64,000 bases of DNA, from assembly GCA_946965045.2 (NCBI GenBank), contig OX337242.1, positions 1,054,001-1,118,000 on the forward strand, read 5' to 3'. The stretch comes from Epithemia pelagica. Its lineage: Eukaryota > Bacillariophyta > Bacillariophyceae > Surirellales > Surirellaceae. The notes below the pieces were generated by a model. It made no database searches, had not been told where the DNA came from, and saw only the letters and a list, made by a program, of their open reading frames with translations. The translations under genes and the position numbers were made by a program. Of this stretch, positions 10,307-20,259 are shown in pieces (the stretch's first letter is position 1; each line of letters opens with the position of its first letter).

Positions 10307-11956
10307 TCAAAATTCTTCTCGTAGAATGCGCTTTCCTTTGACATATGACTTGTTTTTGTTCCTTGTACGAAATGCTCCGCTTTTCCGTGCTTTACGCTTT
10401 TGCTCTTCAATTTGTTTACGAACGCGGTTTCTGGCCTCCATTTCTATCCGCTCTCTGTCCAGGGTCGGGACAACTGAATCTGCGTCGAGGGCAAATCGGG
10501 AAGTCAAAGATTCATTGTCATCTTTGTCGACATTCTCCCCATCAAATTGAACCGGACAATTGATTTCAAGGTCTTCACCAGTCTCCGCTGCTGCCCTTAT
10601 TCTTTCCATATTTTCTGCCTTGGTTGCATCCGTGACATCTCTTCGTTCCTCGTCACTTTCTGTTTCCTCGTTGTCATCTTCACTGTCGCTTCCATTCTCT
10701 TCCTCCTCAACTGGCGAGTTGACCACGGCATCGTCAGCAACGGCACCACTGTCAAAGTAGTACAGTTCCAGACCTGCGCGTAGTTTGTCATTGAAACCGC
10801 TTGCACGTAGTTCCTCATCGAGGCGATCTTGAGATATATTTGATGAGACATCACAGTCAGAATTTTTCATGACATCATTCCAGGAATAGCCTGTGTTTGC
10901 CTCTTCTGGTATTGTACAGAGTAGCTTTAGCTCAAAGAAACGACTCAAGCATGCCATATCGCGTTCGTAAAGTTCTTGAGCGTTGGGGTGCTTTGTCGAG
11001 ATCATTTGCGGGAAATCAATCAACGTAACGACAGGTTTGGGTTGTCCATTCTCAAGAAAATGGACAGGTTCGGGCAGGGCCTCTTGAATTCGATCACCCT
11101 CTTCTAATGACTGTTCCCATGCTGGTTTGGACAAAGCACCCATTGACTTTTCCCCAGCAACCGATTGACCGGAATGTCGAACATATGGATCATCTCCAGC
11201 AGTGGCAAGAGACTGTATACCTGATAAGTCAACCATAAGATTAAACTCGTTCAAATCGCAATGAACAAGACCATGGCCGGCCAATCGAGCGGCGAGACCA
11301 ACTGCCTGTTCATAAATATCCTTGGCCTGTTCCACGGATAGTTGCTTGGGATAGATCTGATACAGAGGGAGACCACGAACTAAGCCCATAGCGACAATAT
11401 GTCTGTTGTGAGCGATGGGGGTGGGAGTTGGATACTTGACATCGAACAAGGCCTTCATAAATGCATATTCTTTTAGGGCGGAAAGGCGGCTGAGAAACAG
11501 CCACGAATGTGCTTGCTGTGCTGCTTTTCCGAAATAGTCGCGTTTTTTCTTCACGTTTCGAAATGATGTTCGACCAAGACGATGGAATTTTAGAACAATT
11601 TGCTCCCCAGAAGGCTTCACTGCAAGATAAATGTCGGACTCTTTCCCAGTCCCAATCTTCTGTCCGATTGCTGCGACAAAGCCCCTCGACTTGAGATTGT
11701 GAAGCGCGAGGATATCGTAGCCCGCATTCGTTAATCGGTATCCATCGAATCCATGCTTCTTGGTTTCATGACTTAGTAATTTGTCCCTGAGCAAACTTGA
11801 AATTATCTTGTGAGCCCCTCCATGTCGTAGGTTGGCATTTGCCGAAATTAACTTGATGGGAACAAGATTGTGGTCCCTCATGCCCTTTTCGACAGCTTCC
11901 ATTATCCGGAAGTCTTGCGTATTCATCGTTCGCATTACTGTAGGGTCAAGCTTCAT
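10307..11956 (-). CDS. RIOK2: RIO2-type atypical protein kinase (ribosome maturation)
   Basis: RIO2 kinases act in cytoplasmic maturation of the 40S ribosomal subunit. Product 549 residues, single exon, ATG at 11956. The N-terminal 90 residues form the RIO2-specific winged-helix domain, followed by GTGKESDIY (nucleotide-binding loop, about 102-110), VLKFHRLGRTSFR, the catalytic loop VHCDLNEFN (Asp near 234) and the metal-binding LIDFPQ near 312, typical of RIO2. The C-terminus has an acidic stretch (EEEENGSDSEDDNEE) and a basic tail with GAFRTRNKNK, as in other RIO2 proteins. Length is close to human and yeast orthologues. No sign of transfer or damage. Confidence 0.95.
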   Translation of the reverse strand: MKLDPTVMRTMNTQDFRIMEAVEKGMRDHNLVPIKLISANANLRHGGAHKIISSLLRDKLLSHETKKHGFDGYRLTNAGYDILALHNLKSRGFVAAIGQKIGTGKESDIYLAVKPSGEQIVLKFHRLGRTSFRNVKKKRDYFGKAAQQAHSWLFLSRLSALKEYAFMKALFDVKYPTPTPIAHNRHIVAMGLVRGLPLYQIYPKQLSVEQAKDIYEQAVGLAARLAGHGLVHCDLNEFNLMVDLSGIQSLATAGDDPYVRHSGQSVAGEKSMGALSKPAWEQSLEEGDRIQEALPEPVHFLENGQPKPVVTLIDFPQMISTKHPNAQELYERDMACLSRFFELKLLCTIPEEANTGYSWNDVMKNSDCDVSSNISQDRLDEELRASGFNDKLRAGLELYYFDSGAVADDAVVNSPVEEEENGSDSEDDNEETESDEERRDVTDATKAENMERIRAAAETGEDLEINCPVQFDGENVDKDDNESLTSRFALDADSVVPTLDRERIEMEARNRVRKQIEEQKRKARKSGAFRTRNKNKSYVKGKRILREEF

Positions 11957-12154
11957 GGTAGGCGCTTAGTCTCACTTCAAAGCTGCCGCACTTCTACTTC
12001 ATTATTTCGTCGTCGATTTGTGTATCATCTTGCGACCACGGTTCCCGCGATCGTTTCTCGAGTATGGGTCTGCCGGGTGGTTGGTGGTTGGTGGTTGTCG
12101 TTCTGTTCGCGGTGTCTGTCGGTCGCACGTCGCACACCATCAACGACGGGACTA

Positions 12155-12709
12155 CAAGCTGGTTCACGTTGCGAAGTGCATGAGTTTTTCAGAGCGGGAA
12201 ATTGTATACTACACTTTATCCAACAGTACCCCAGCGTTTCGAACCAGTTACTTTTTCATGCTCCTCACATTTTGTCGCGCACATATCGTAAAATGCAAAA
12301 TGCAATAACGACAAGTGACCGCTTCATGCGACAATGGCCATTCACCAGCCGAGATGCGAAGCACCACCCAACCTAATCGATAGGATAGATATAAAAGTAG
12401 TAGGAAATCATAGGGGTGTCGCGCATCTCGACCTGTAGTTCAGTCTCCACTTGGAGTGAACGTATTTCCACTGCTGAGCATCGTGGAAAAAACAAATTAA
12501 ACCTACTTCGTCTATTAGTTGCAGCAGTTCTTGTGCTTGCGGCCATGAATGGCATCGTATTTGCCCAAACATCGGGACGTCCCATTGTCATTGTCACTGT
12601 CATGGGTGCTGCGCTGCGGAAAATCACTATAGAATTTTATGTACGATTTTTTTCCAGTACAGTTTTCTACACTAATATACTCATGCACTGCGCAACGTGA
12701 ACCAGCTTG
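12155..12709. mobile_element. TA-flanked MITE, 555 bp
   Basis: Inverted ends starting CAAGCTGGTTCACGTTGCG at 12155 and mirrored at 12709, matching over about 31 bp with one mismatch, bordered by TA (12153-12154 and 12710-12711). No transposase. The ends differ from the element at 8521. Open frames inside look like chance. Confidence 0.72.
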
Positions 12710-13333
12710 TACCACATGGGAGGTGCAGTCGCGTATGGACTTTCTCTAAATTCCCAGAAAGTTAACCCCTCCAAATAAATAATTCAGAAAGCATACTCAG
12801 AGATGCAGAAATCCATCCAGATGACGACAACGCGCAACCGATGGTCATTAAAACTCAGCGAAAAGTTCCAATGATGAGAGACGACTTCCACTCATTTCAT
12901 TTGACTTTGACCACGCAATCCATCCCAGAGACGCTCGATCGTATAAATCCATGAATGGGACACGGGACACTTCTTTGAATTTCTGTGATGTGGATCATAA
13001 TGATAAGAGATAATTGCCCCGTCATGTCGACATGATTACGAGTACGTATCCCTGTCGCATGTTGAGTTTGGGGTTTGGATCGCTTTCGTGGTCAAGATGG
13101 TGATGGACATGGTTGCATTCCTAAGGCGAGAGAGATCGGAGATGAGTAGGTTCTTGCATCATAATCTCCTTTTCTCCTTCTCAAAACAATACAACAGAGA
13201 CAAACACGTTCCTTCGGCATACGACTCCAAGCAACGCTTTCCTCTCAGTTCAGTTTGACGCAGTCTCTGAACACTCTCAGGCACCTAAACCAAAGACCCA
13301 GTCGGTCCGAATACTTGCAAGATTTTGCCACAT
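12710..13333. other. Intergenic gap, nothing recognised
   Basis: About 620 bp between the TA-flanked MITE and the Harbinger-like element. I see no gene, RNA or repeat here. Confidence 0.5.
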
Positions 13334-13567
13334 ATTGAAATTGCCTTAAAAGCTGGTTCCGTCTCGGACGAGAGGCTGCCAAGAGATCGGCCAATAACCT
13401 GTCGAGTCTGAACGAGAAGTCTGGCTAGTAGTCATAACACAACCTATCCTAGTTAATCATTGCCTTGAAGCAGATAGTGTTGACAGTCCATAGCTAAAAC
13501 CCGAATTTCGACAATGGCTAATTTCACTAGTATCTGTTACGACTATGGACTATGGATCTGTGGACGA

Positions 13568-14566
13568 CTAGGATGGATCTGTGTAGTCAACGGAGAAGAG
13601 TTTCTCTCCATTGTTGATGGCAAGTTGCGAGACGATGAGGATGACACGGAAAGCACGGCCATGGGACGCAATGTCATGCCGCCACGTTTGACGCAGACAA
13701 CCCCAGTCCTTGAACCGCTTGTTGATGGTTTCTTGTCGGCTTCGGACTCGTTGTTGCATTTTTAGATTGTCTGCTGGATTGCTGAATCCAGCTGGGCACT
13801 TGACAAACTCAGGATGTTCGCCACGGTAGCCATCATCAGCCTCGACCCTCTCATTGGGGTCGAGGTGTGACAGAAGACAGTCACGGAAAATTGTGATGTC
13901 GTTGTGGCTGCCAGCAACGTAGGGCCCATTCAACCACACGACATCCCCTGTCAAAATACACAGCCCAATTTCATATCTGAGGGCACTTTTCTTGAATTTG
14001 TGGCTGTAGAACTTGCGTCCGTTCTCAGCCACCCGAAAGTCTGTCCCATCAACACTAATGAGGCAGTCATTCCCTTTGTCTAGCTTATAGCGGTTTTCCC
14101 ACACTATCTGTAAAGCATTCTTGGAATGTTAGATAATGAAACAAAAACAAACAAAAACGACTGTAGGGAGACTTACCACTTGACTTTCAAGGCGGACAAT
14201 GGCATCAATGAAGAGCCATGTCCATTTCGAGAACGTGTTCCTGTTGACACCACCAGCCAGAGTGCACAATACTCGTTCCTTTGCATACACCCGAAGGAAC
14301 ATGAGTGTCCAAAGAAGATGGGACATTGTTCCTGACACAGGCACCGAGTCGGACTCCACAAGAGCGCACCACAAATTCAAGCAAACAAGAATGCCACACC
14401 CAAAATACTGCCGAAACATCCGCTCCTCACTTTGGACGGTCCCCTTTTTACGGTGGAACAAAAGGGAATCGTTGCTCCAGATCAACCGGGCATAGTACAA
14501 AAAGTCTTCAGGGTTTGGGGCAGACCAGCGTTGCCGCTTGTTCCCCTCGGCATTCGACGGAGCCAT
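13568..14566 (-). CDS. DDE transposase (DDE_Tnp_4/HARBI1-like), one intron
   Basis: Exons 14566-14177 and 14107-13568 with a 69-bp intron (14108-14176; GTAAGT donor, TTTACAG acceptor, phase 0); about 309 residues. The catalytic acidic residues appear as SVDGTDF (first Asp), AGSHNDITIF (second Asp) and RQETINKRFKDWG (Glu), the layout of the DDE_4/HARBI1 endonuclease superfamily. The N-terminal exon contains FRQYFGCGILVCLNLW and LAGGVNRNTFSKW, like the helix-turn-helix region before the nuclease in this group. The start was set at the ATG at 14566, since the frame upstream opens only with GTG; an upstream exon cannot be excluded. Both exons look intact, so the transposase may be active. Confidence 0.82.
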
Positions 14567-14940
14567 GATGGACAGTTTTTGTGAGAAATCTTGAGGACGA
14601 GACACGACTTTTAGGTAGAAATCGTACCTTTCACGATTCACGCAAGCATCGATTTCTCCTTTCTACTTCTACTAGGGACTACAACTGTGGATTAGGGACC
14701 GTTCCCCACCGAAAAATTTGAACGGATCCATGTTGATTTCGTTGATAGTGTTACATAGGCAGATGACTATTCATTCGTGACCAATATAACACCACTCTCT
14801 AGACCTGTCATATTGACTTAGCACGTACATGTCCATTACAGATTAGACAAACAACCGATTAAGCGTAAGAAAGCGGGCCGGTCAGTTGGATGGCACGTGT
14901 CAATAATTAATTTTGGTCCTGATGTCAGAAATCTGGTCCC

Positions 14941-15146
14941 GATCTCGGAATTCGGGTCGATCTCGGAATTCGGGCCAGATCTCGGAATTCGGGTCGATCT
15001 CGGAATTCGGGCCAGATCTCGGAATTCGGGTTTTTACTCTGAAATAAAGTATACTTTGGTCGGAATTCGGGTCGATCTCGGAATTCGGGCCAGATCTCAG
15101 AATTCGGGTCGATCTCGGAATTCGGGCCAGATCTCGGAATTTGGGC
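14941..15146. repeat. Tandem repeats of an 18-19 bp EcoRI-containing unit
   Basis: Two short arrays (14941 to about 15028, and about 15061 to 15146) of GATCTCGGAATTCGGG followed alternately by TC and CCA, separated by about 30 bp that includes ACTCTGAAATAAAGTATAC. It lies between the divergent start sites of the two transposon genes, so it may be the element's promoter or transposase-binding region (inference). Confidence 0.85.
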
Positions 15147-15340
15147 TTTCCGTTGAACGGACCAATTATGTTTTTTCAGTTACCGCGCCTGCTTGCAATG
15201 CCGTGTGACTGCGAGAGGGAAAGTCAACTCGTTTCTGATTGCAAGCATGCCAGTCACACAAACACAACGGAGTGCTCAGAAGAAGAACTTCACGTCGTTG
15301 TCTCGCAATCTCTTGCCATCATAAATTTTGTCTCAATGAA

Positions 15341-16574
15341 ATGAAAGTGGTGCTACCGACCGACAGAGTACCTGCTTGGAGTAAGAAAGACGACGCCAAG
15401 CTCGCTGAACTCTTTCGCAAGGGTCCAAGCCACGGTGGAATTTCAAGCAACGACACGTCCGTTAACACTGCGAAGAAAGTCCTTCTCACTCACTTTCCCG
15501 AGCGCTGCAAGCCCGACGTCCACAAGGCATACAAGAATTTTGGCCCTCTCTTTCGCGAAAAAGCCAGAGCCTGGAATATTAACCAGACTTTGACAGGGGC
15601 ACGGAAAGCCCGAGCTGGTAAACGACGTAAGTGCAAGTGTCCATTGTTGAAAGTTGCTTCATGATTCTAACTACTTTCTTTCTTTTGTTATAGAATCAGC
15701 TGTTGCTGCTGAAGAGCAAAATCGCCTAGAGGTTAACAACCTTGTCGAGGACGAAGCCGAGGAAGTTGAAGACGGAGACTACAGTGGGGCTGAGGAGGAG
15801 GAGGACATCTCCATTGATCTTGAAGAGGCGTCAGTTGAATCTGGTGCAGCAGAAGAAGAGGTAGAAGACAACAACAGCGAAATCAACAGCTTCAGCATGG
15901 AGGAGGCGGTTCAAGCGTTCAAAAAGATGGGCCTCACCCCGGCCAAGACACCTAAGAAGGGTGGTGGTGGTGCTGCTTTCAAGGAACTGGTAGTAGCGGC
16001 TTCATATCCCTACTGTGCATCTAAGTTTGAGAGTTCTAATACTCTGTTCTGTTCTGTGGATATGTGTGTCCCAGGAGGGTCCACGAAGACCTACACTCCG
16101 GGGCTGGTGGATGATGGCATGGCAGTCCAGGTCGATTCTGTTGTGCCAAGCTATTTCTTCCAGAAAGGTCGACTGTTGGCGGTGCATCCTGATCTTGGGC
16201 AAGAGGACCATAGGGTCACAGAGTTCAAGCAACTCTGTGACCGGGCCAAACAGGAACATGCAACGTATGAGGGTGGCAAACCAAAGTTTGTAGCGAAGCA
16301 GAAAATCAAGTTACCTTTCAAGTGTGTGAAGGAAGATATGCAATACAAACTACAAGCCTTCACTTCGAAGGACAAAGACTTCACCAAGGAGCACAGGGGT
16401 GCTGCCAAGATGTTTGTTTTCTCGATACTCCTCAAGGCCGCCAAGCAACCGGAACGAAAGCGTGCAAACCAAGGCACTGCACGGACCATCGCCCCTTACA
16501 ATGATTCTGATGACTCCGATGTCCAAGATGTGGATGAGGATGAGATGAGTCATGATGGTGACTACCAGAACTGA
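15341..16574 (+). CDS. Harbinger partner protein (putative DNA-binding, acidic)
   Basis: Exons 15341-15626 and 15694-16574 with a 67-bp GT-AG intron (15627-15693); about 388 residues. The N-terminal part has WSKKDDAKLAELFRKG, like the first helix of a Myb/SANT repeat, then a basic stretch (GARKARAGKR). It is followed by a strongly acidic linker (about 75 residues rich in E and D) and a C-terminal domain I do not recognise, ending in a second acidic tail. Harbinger elements carry a Myb-like second protein that brings the transposase to the nucleus and to DNA; that role is inferred from position and composition. The ATG at 15341 was chosen because the longer frame does not begin with a supported start and has no family-like content. 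Confidence 0.65.
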
Positions 16575-16754
16575 ATTTTGACCTACGAGAATGTCGCCTC
16601 CCCTAAATCTTGGTGGAATGATGTTTGGACTAACGACCTAGCCTTTTGGGACATTGACGAGACCTAGTACGAGAAAGGCTAGCTTACGTAGATAATCGAT
16701 TAGTAGTGCAATCCGAGACGGAACAAGCTTTTAAGGCAATTTCATTGACACAAG

Positions 16755-17381
16755 ATGATGCTTGCATCGAGAATGACATGCAAAGGAATGGCTGTTGGTG
16801 CCAAAAGAAGTCTTCAGAATCATGGTTTGCGATCGATAACCATTGGCACTGATATGTTGTCTTCGGTTATTTCACTTCAATCAGCTCGTCCATGGTACAT
16901 GTCAGATGATAAATCCAACGCTGCAGTGGACAATTCTGTAACTCTGAAGGATCTCTTCGCCGGCAAGCGGGTGGTTTTATTTGGTGTTCCTGCACCGTTT
17001 ACTGGCACATGTACATGGGAGCATTATCCTGGTTACAAGAAGTTGGCAGATGAATTTGCCGATGCTGGAGTAGATGAAATCATTTGTTACTCTGTGTCAG
17101 ATCCCTACGCACATCATGGATGGAGCAAATCGCTGGAGAATGATGACACGAAAATTCGTTTCCTGGCCGACCCCGACGCCACATTTGCCAAAGCCTACGG
17201 CGTGGACACTGACTATAGTGCCGTCAGTCTTGGAGTACGAAGCATTCGCTTTTCCATGGTGCTGGATGATGGTAAAGTCCAAACATTCCGTGAAGTATCA
17301 AATGCCAAAGAAGACGCTGCTCAAGTCATGGAAGATGTCAAAGAAATGAACGAGAATGGCCATGAAGCTTTCAGAGCATAG
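16755..17381 (+). CDS. Type II/Prx5-like atypical 2-Cys peroxiredoxin
   Basis: Thiol peroxidase that reduces hydrogen peroxide and alkyl hydroperoxides. 208 residues. After an N-terminal extension of about 60 residues, basic and hydroxyl-rich, comes LKDLFAGKRVVLFGVP, then APFTGTCTWEHYPGY with the peroxidatic Cys in the TxxC context, IICYSVSDPYAHHGW with the probable resolving Cys, KIRFLADPDATFAKAYG, and GVRSIRFSMVLDDGKV. The extension suggests organelle import (mitochondrion or plastid, inference). The first two codons are both ATG. The 5' leader is unusual: a Harbinger-like element ends only 11 bp upstream, so the promoter must lie in that element or the true start is further in (for example the Met before SDDKSN). 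Confidence 0.88.
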   Translation: MMLASRMTCKGMAVGAKRSLQNHGLRSITIGTDMLSSVISLQSARPWYMSDDKSNAAVDNSVTLKDLFAGKRVVLFGVPAPFTGTCTWEHYPGYKKLADEFADAGVDEIICYSVSDPYAHHGWSKSLENDDTKIRFLADPDATFAKAYGVDTDYSAVSLGVRSIRFSMVLDDGKVQTFREVSNAKEDAAQVMEDVKEMNENGHEAFRA

Positions 17382-17452
17382 ATCATCAATAGTTGATGAC
17401 AATCCTTGAAACACGAGAACAAATAGTAGAGATTCGATAGCAATTAGTACAA

Positions 17453-18214
17453 CTAGTTATCTTCAGTGTACTGCGCGGATTTAGAGCCAAGCTGTGCAGC
17501 AGCCAATCCACCCAAAGAAACAGAGAATCCGAGAAGCACCAGCAGCATTGTCGTAAAGTTTGGCTCGATGGTGCCAACAATGAATGAATCAATGTTTTCT
17601 GGGAGAGGATCACCAGAGGTTTTACTCCATGCTTCCAACGTGATTCCAAGACCAGACAAAATAAACAACGAGCCCGTGATGACAATTCCGGCTTGAAGAA
17701 TTTTGTAGACTGCCTGAATTACGGGGCCAGGTATCATGGCAAAGAGGTCTATGTCTTCACCTGCATCAACTTTCGCCTTAAGCTCGGCTGATCTTTTTCG
17801 CTGAGCCTCCAATTGTTCCAGTTGCTTGGCGTTAAGCTGTTCTTCTTCTAAAGTCTTCATGCCATATTTTTCTCGCAACAATTTTTTGGCTCGATCCTCT
17901 GATGATAATTCGCCTGGTCTAGGTAAGTCAGTCGAACCACCTTCGACTGACTGCAAGAAAGGAGATGCCACAGATGCCTCCTCACTGTTCGTTTGCTGTT
18001 TCTCACCGGGATTCCGATCATCCTGTTTCGGTGATGGAGATGGTTTCTCTATGTTTTTTGCAAAGCCTCTCCCTGCACCGCCTTCCTTTTTCTCAAAGGC
18101 AATGGTGAGCCTACGTCCGCTCAAACTTGTCGGAAGAATATAGGATTCTGTCCATGAGAGCGAAGAAAAAGTCGCCCCCAAGAACAAACATATTATTGTG
18201 ATCTTACTTGCCAT
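17453..18214 (-). CDS. Predicted plastid-targeted membrane protein, function unknown
   Basis: About 253 residues from the ATG at 18214; the longer frame starts with GTG. An N-terminal signal peptide (ITIICLFLGATFSSL) is followed by SYILP, compatible with the aromatic +1 residue of diatom plastid precursors. A long polar, low-complexity region follows, then a charged helix rich in E, K and Q (KLLREKYGMKTLEEEQLNAK), then two hydrophobic segments: IPGPVIQAVYKILQAGIVI...LSGLGI and MLLVLLGFSVSLGGLAA. I do not recognise the family; the two-helix C-terminus with a preceding coiled coil is the main feature. Tail-to-tail with the peroxiredoxin, about 70 bp apart. Confidence 0.72.
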   Translation of the reverse strand: MASKITIICLFLGATFSSLSWTESYILPTSLSGRRLTIAFEKKEGGAGRGFAKNIEKPSPSPKQDDRNPGEKQQTNSEEASVASPFLQSVEGGSTDLPRPGELSSEDRAKKLLREKYGMKTLEEEQLNAKQLEQLEAQRKRSAELKAKVDAGEDIDLFAMIPGPVIQAVYKILQAGIVITGSLFILSGLGITLEAWSKTSGDPLPENIDSFIVGTIEPNFTTMLLVLLGFSVSLGGLAAAQLGSKSAQYTEDN

Positions 18215-18432
18215 CCTCACTCCTCAGGTCGATCCAACGATGCCACATTGAACACAAAAATTACACTCGTAGCTCATGATTCATGATGGGGAGAGGAAGA
18301 AGCATATGAACGAAACCCGGATATAGGCCATGCGAGGGTGACATCTGACATCACACACAAGATTCAGAATGATTAGTAGCTACCTCTCTAGGTAGTCCTA
18401 CTTGTAGGAATAGCTAGGAGTACTTACTCCTC

Positions 18433-18595
18433 TGTTGAAATTGTGGCCTATATTTGGCAATGAACGACAAATGTGTCTGAGCTACCACGGCTATGTGGCC
18501 GAATTCGGTGAGAGCTGTGTACGACTCCCACCTGTAAACCAAGGTAGCTTTATCGATAATGAACGTATAATCTTTCTGATAGCGAACTTTTAGCA
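18433..18595 (+). repeat. 5' LTR of the Copia element (163 bp)
   Basis: Starts TGTTGAAATTGTGGCC and ends GCGAACTTTTAGCA; same sequence as 24904-25066 as far as I can compare by eye. Confidence 0.93.
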
Positions 18596-18610
18596 GTTTA
18601 TCAGACCCAT
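18596..18610 (+). promoter_or_regulatory. Candidate primer-binding site
   Basis: GTTTATCAGACCCA directly follows the 5' LTR. The same GTTTATCAGACCCA follows the 5' LTR of the elements at 51685 and 56509, so it is the likely tRNA primer site shared by all three. It resembles the TATCAGA core of initiator-Met sites of other Copia elements. Confidence 0.6.
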
Positions 18611-18642
18611 TCGTTCCGATTTTTCGTGTGAACTACATCACC

Positions 18643-20247
18643 ATGGTACTAACTGCAGCCCAAACGACGTCTTTCTTTCAAGATGCCGATCAAATGGGCA
18701 TTCCCCAGCCGACGGTAGCTCAACTTCAAGTTGAAGGAATCGCGACGATTCCTGACCTAGCTGACTTTGACAAGGAGACTCTTCAACAGGTTGCTGACAA
18801 CCTACGGAAACCAGGTGGACGAGTTCAAGATCCCAACCCTGGGGCAGCTGTTGGTGCAACAATTCCGACACCGCCGTTCGTATTTGGAGCCAAGTCACAA
18901 CATCGTCTAACTGTGGCGTGTGACCTAGTGCGGTACTATAACACCGTTGGTCGTGACCTAACCCAACCTAATATGAGATGGAATCATGTGATGAAGAACT
19001 TTGAAGTTCAATGGAAGGCGTTGAAGGCTCGAAAGGACTCAGACGACCCAGATGTCCCGAAGATCAGCAAGGCACTACCAATTATCAAATGGACCGAAGC
19101 GTTCCAAGATTACCTCCACAGGATCATTGGTGTCAGGACTATCCCATTGGCATATGTGATTCGGCAAGAAGTCGATGTGCCGGTTGTTCCTCCTCCACAA
19201 GCCACTAATAAGCCGCATTCTACAGAATACGGATCGATTGAAGTGGAATTGGTAGCCCGTGCATCACACGATCACGAGTTATACAGAGAAGACAATGGAT
19301 CAGTATACTACCACCTGGAGGAAGCAACTAGAGGGACGACGTATGCAGCATCTATTAAACCTTATCAACGTAATAAAGATGGAAGAGGCGCATGGTTGGC
19401 CCTTACCAGCCAATATGCGGGTCAAGATAAGTGGGAGGCCGAGATCAAGCGTCAGGATGATCTGCTCCACACACGTGTCTGGAAAGGCCAAAACAGTTTC
19501 CCACTGGAAGGGTTTATTGCACAACATAGAAACGCATATGTTTCCATGCAACAATGTGCAGAACATGTTGCTTACCAGTTACCCAATGAACACACGCGTG
19601 TCGGGTACTTGCTTGATGGAATCCAATGTGCCGATGCAGGACTCCAAGCCGCCATGGCCAGTGTTCGGACTGACACCGACCCTGATGGCATGCGCAACAG
19701 GTTTGAAAAGGCTGCTGCCCACTTACTGCCGTATGACCCTGTTGCAAAGAAACGGGCAGCTGCAACAAACAACAAGCGCAACGCTGCGCAAATCTCATCC
19801 ATTGAAGTCGATGACACTCCTGGGATGGCTGAGGCGAGTTCAACTACCGTGGCCAAGAAACAAAGCATTGGCAAAACTGGTGTCCACCTTCGGTATCACA
19901 CTCCCAGTGAGTATGACAAGCTAACCGATGAGCAGAAAGATGAATTGCGTGAATGGCGTAAGGCCAATCCTTCGAAGAAGAAGAACAATCCGAATGACAA
20001 GAAAGGAGGGCACTCCAAGTCTGTCAAACGACAATTGGCCTCGGTTGTAGCAAAAGAACTCAAGAAGTTTGCCAAGAATGAAACCGAGGAAGAAAAAGAA
20101 ACGGTTGATCTCCAAGCGCAGATTGCTAGTATGGTTCAAAATGCTGTCAAGGAACAGCTGGCCTTGCCTCCGGTACCACCCGCCGCTGCCCCCAAGAAAC
20201 CATCCACCCTCCAGTCCATCCTCAAGCAGGCGAAATTCTCGTCCTGA
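18643..20247 (+). CDS. gag: Copia gag-like polyprotein (ends in UGA before in-frame pol)
   Basis: About 534 residues from the ATG at 18643 (the open frame starts earlier at a GTG). The N-terminal region has VADNLRKPGGRVQDPNP, which matches CNNARKPGGTIPNP in the gag of the element at 56509, so the two gags share a domain. The C-terminal third is rich in K/E and N (KKKNNPNDKKGG), expected for RNA binding, but no CCHC knuckle is visible. It ends with UGA at 20245-20247, and pol continues in the same frame after it. Confidence 0.85.
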   Translation: MVLTAAQTTSFFQDADQMGIPQPTVAQLQVEGIATIPDLADFDKETLQQVADNLRKPGGRVQDPNPGAAVGATIPTPPFVFGAKSQHRLTVACDLVRYYNTVGRDLTQPNMRWNHVMKNFEVQWKALKARKDSDDPDVPKISKALPIIKWTEAFQDYLHRIIGVRTIPLAYVIRQEVDVPVVPPPQATNKPHSTEYGSIEVELVARASHDHELYREDNGSVYYHLEEATRGTTYAASIKPYQRNKDGRGAWLALTSQYAGQDKWEAEIKRQDDLLHTRVWKGQNSFPLEGFIAQHRNAYVSMQQCAEHVAYQLPNEHTRVGYLLDGIQCADAGLQAAMASVRTDTDPDGMRNRFEKAAAHLLPYDPVAKKRAAATNNKRNAAQISSIEVDDTPGMAEASSTTVAKKQSIGKTGVHLRYHTPSEYDKLTDEQKDELREWRKANPSKKKNNPNDKKGGHSKSVKRQLASVVAKELKKFAKNETEEEKETVDLQAQIASMVQNAVKEQLALPPVPPAAAPKKPSTLQSILKQAKFSS

Positions 20248-20259
20248 AGGCGTCCGGCC

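Larger units (their letters stand above)
13337..16743. mobile_element. PIF/Harbinger-like DNA transposon with two divergent genes
   Basis: 3,407-bp element with inverted ends starting GAAATTGCCTTAAAAGCT (about 34 bp, one mismatch) at 13337 and mirrored at 16743, flanked by a 3-bp ATT (13334-13336 and 16744-16746). It contains a DDE transposase on the minus strand and an acidic second protein on the plus strand, divergently transcribed from a centre with a tandem repeat array. Two genes, 3-bp target duplications and a transposase of this type fit PIF/Harbinger, which pairs a nuclease with a DNA-binding partner. Its right end lies 11 bp before the peroxiredoxin ATG. Confidence 0.82.

Noticed and set aside
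11870-12376. 168-codon plus-strand frame upstream of RIO2
   Set aside because: Overlaps the RIO2 start and a MITE; no domain or plausible start context.
14897-15208. 103-residue repetitive protein frame
   Set aside because: It is just the translation of the tandem repeat array between the transposon genes.
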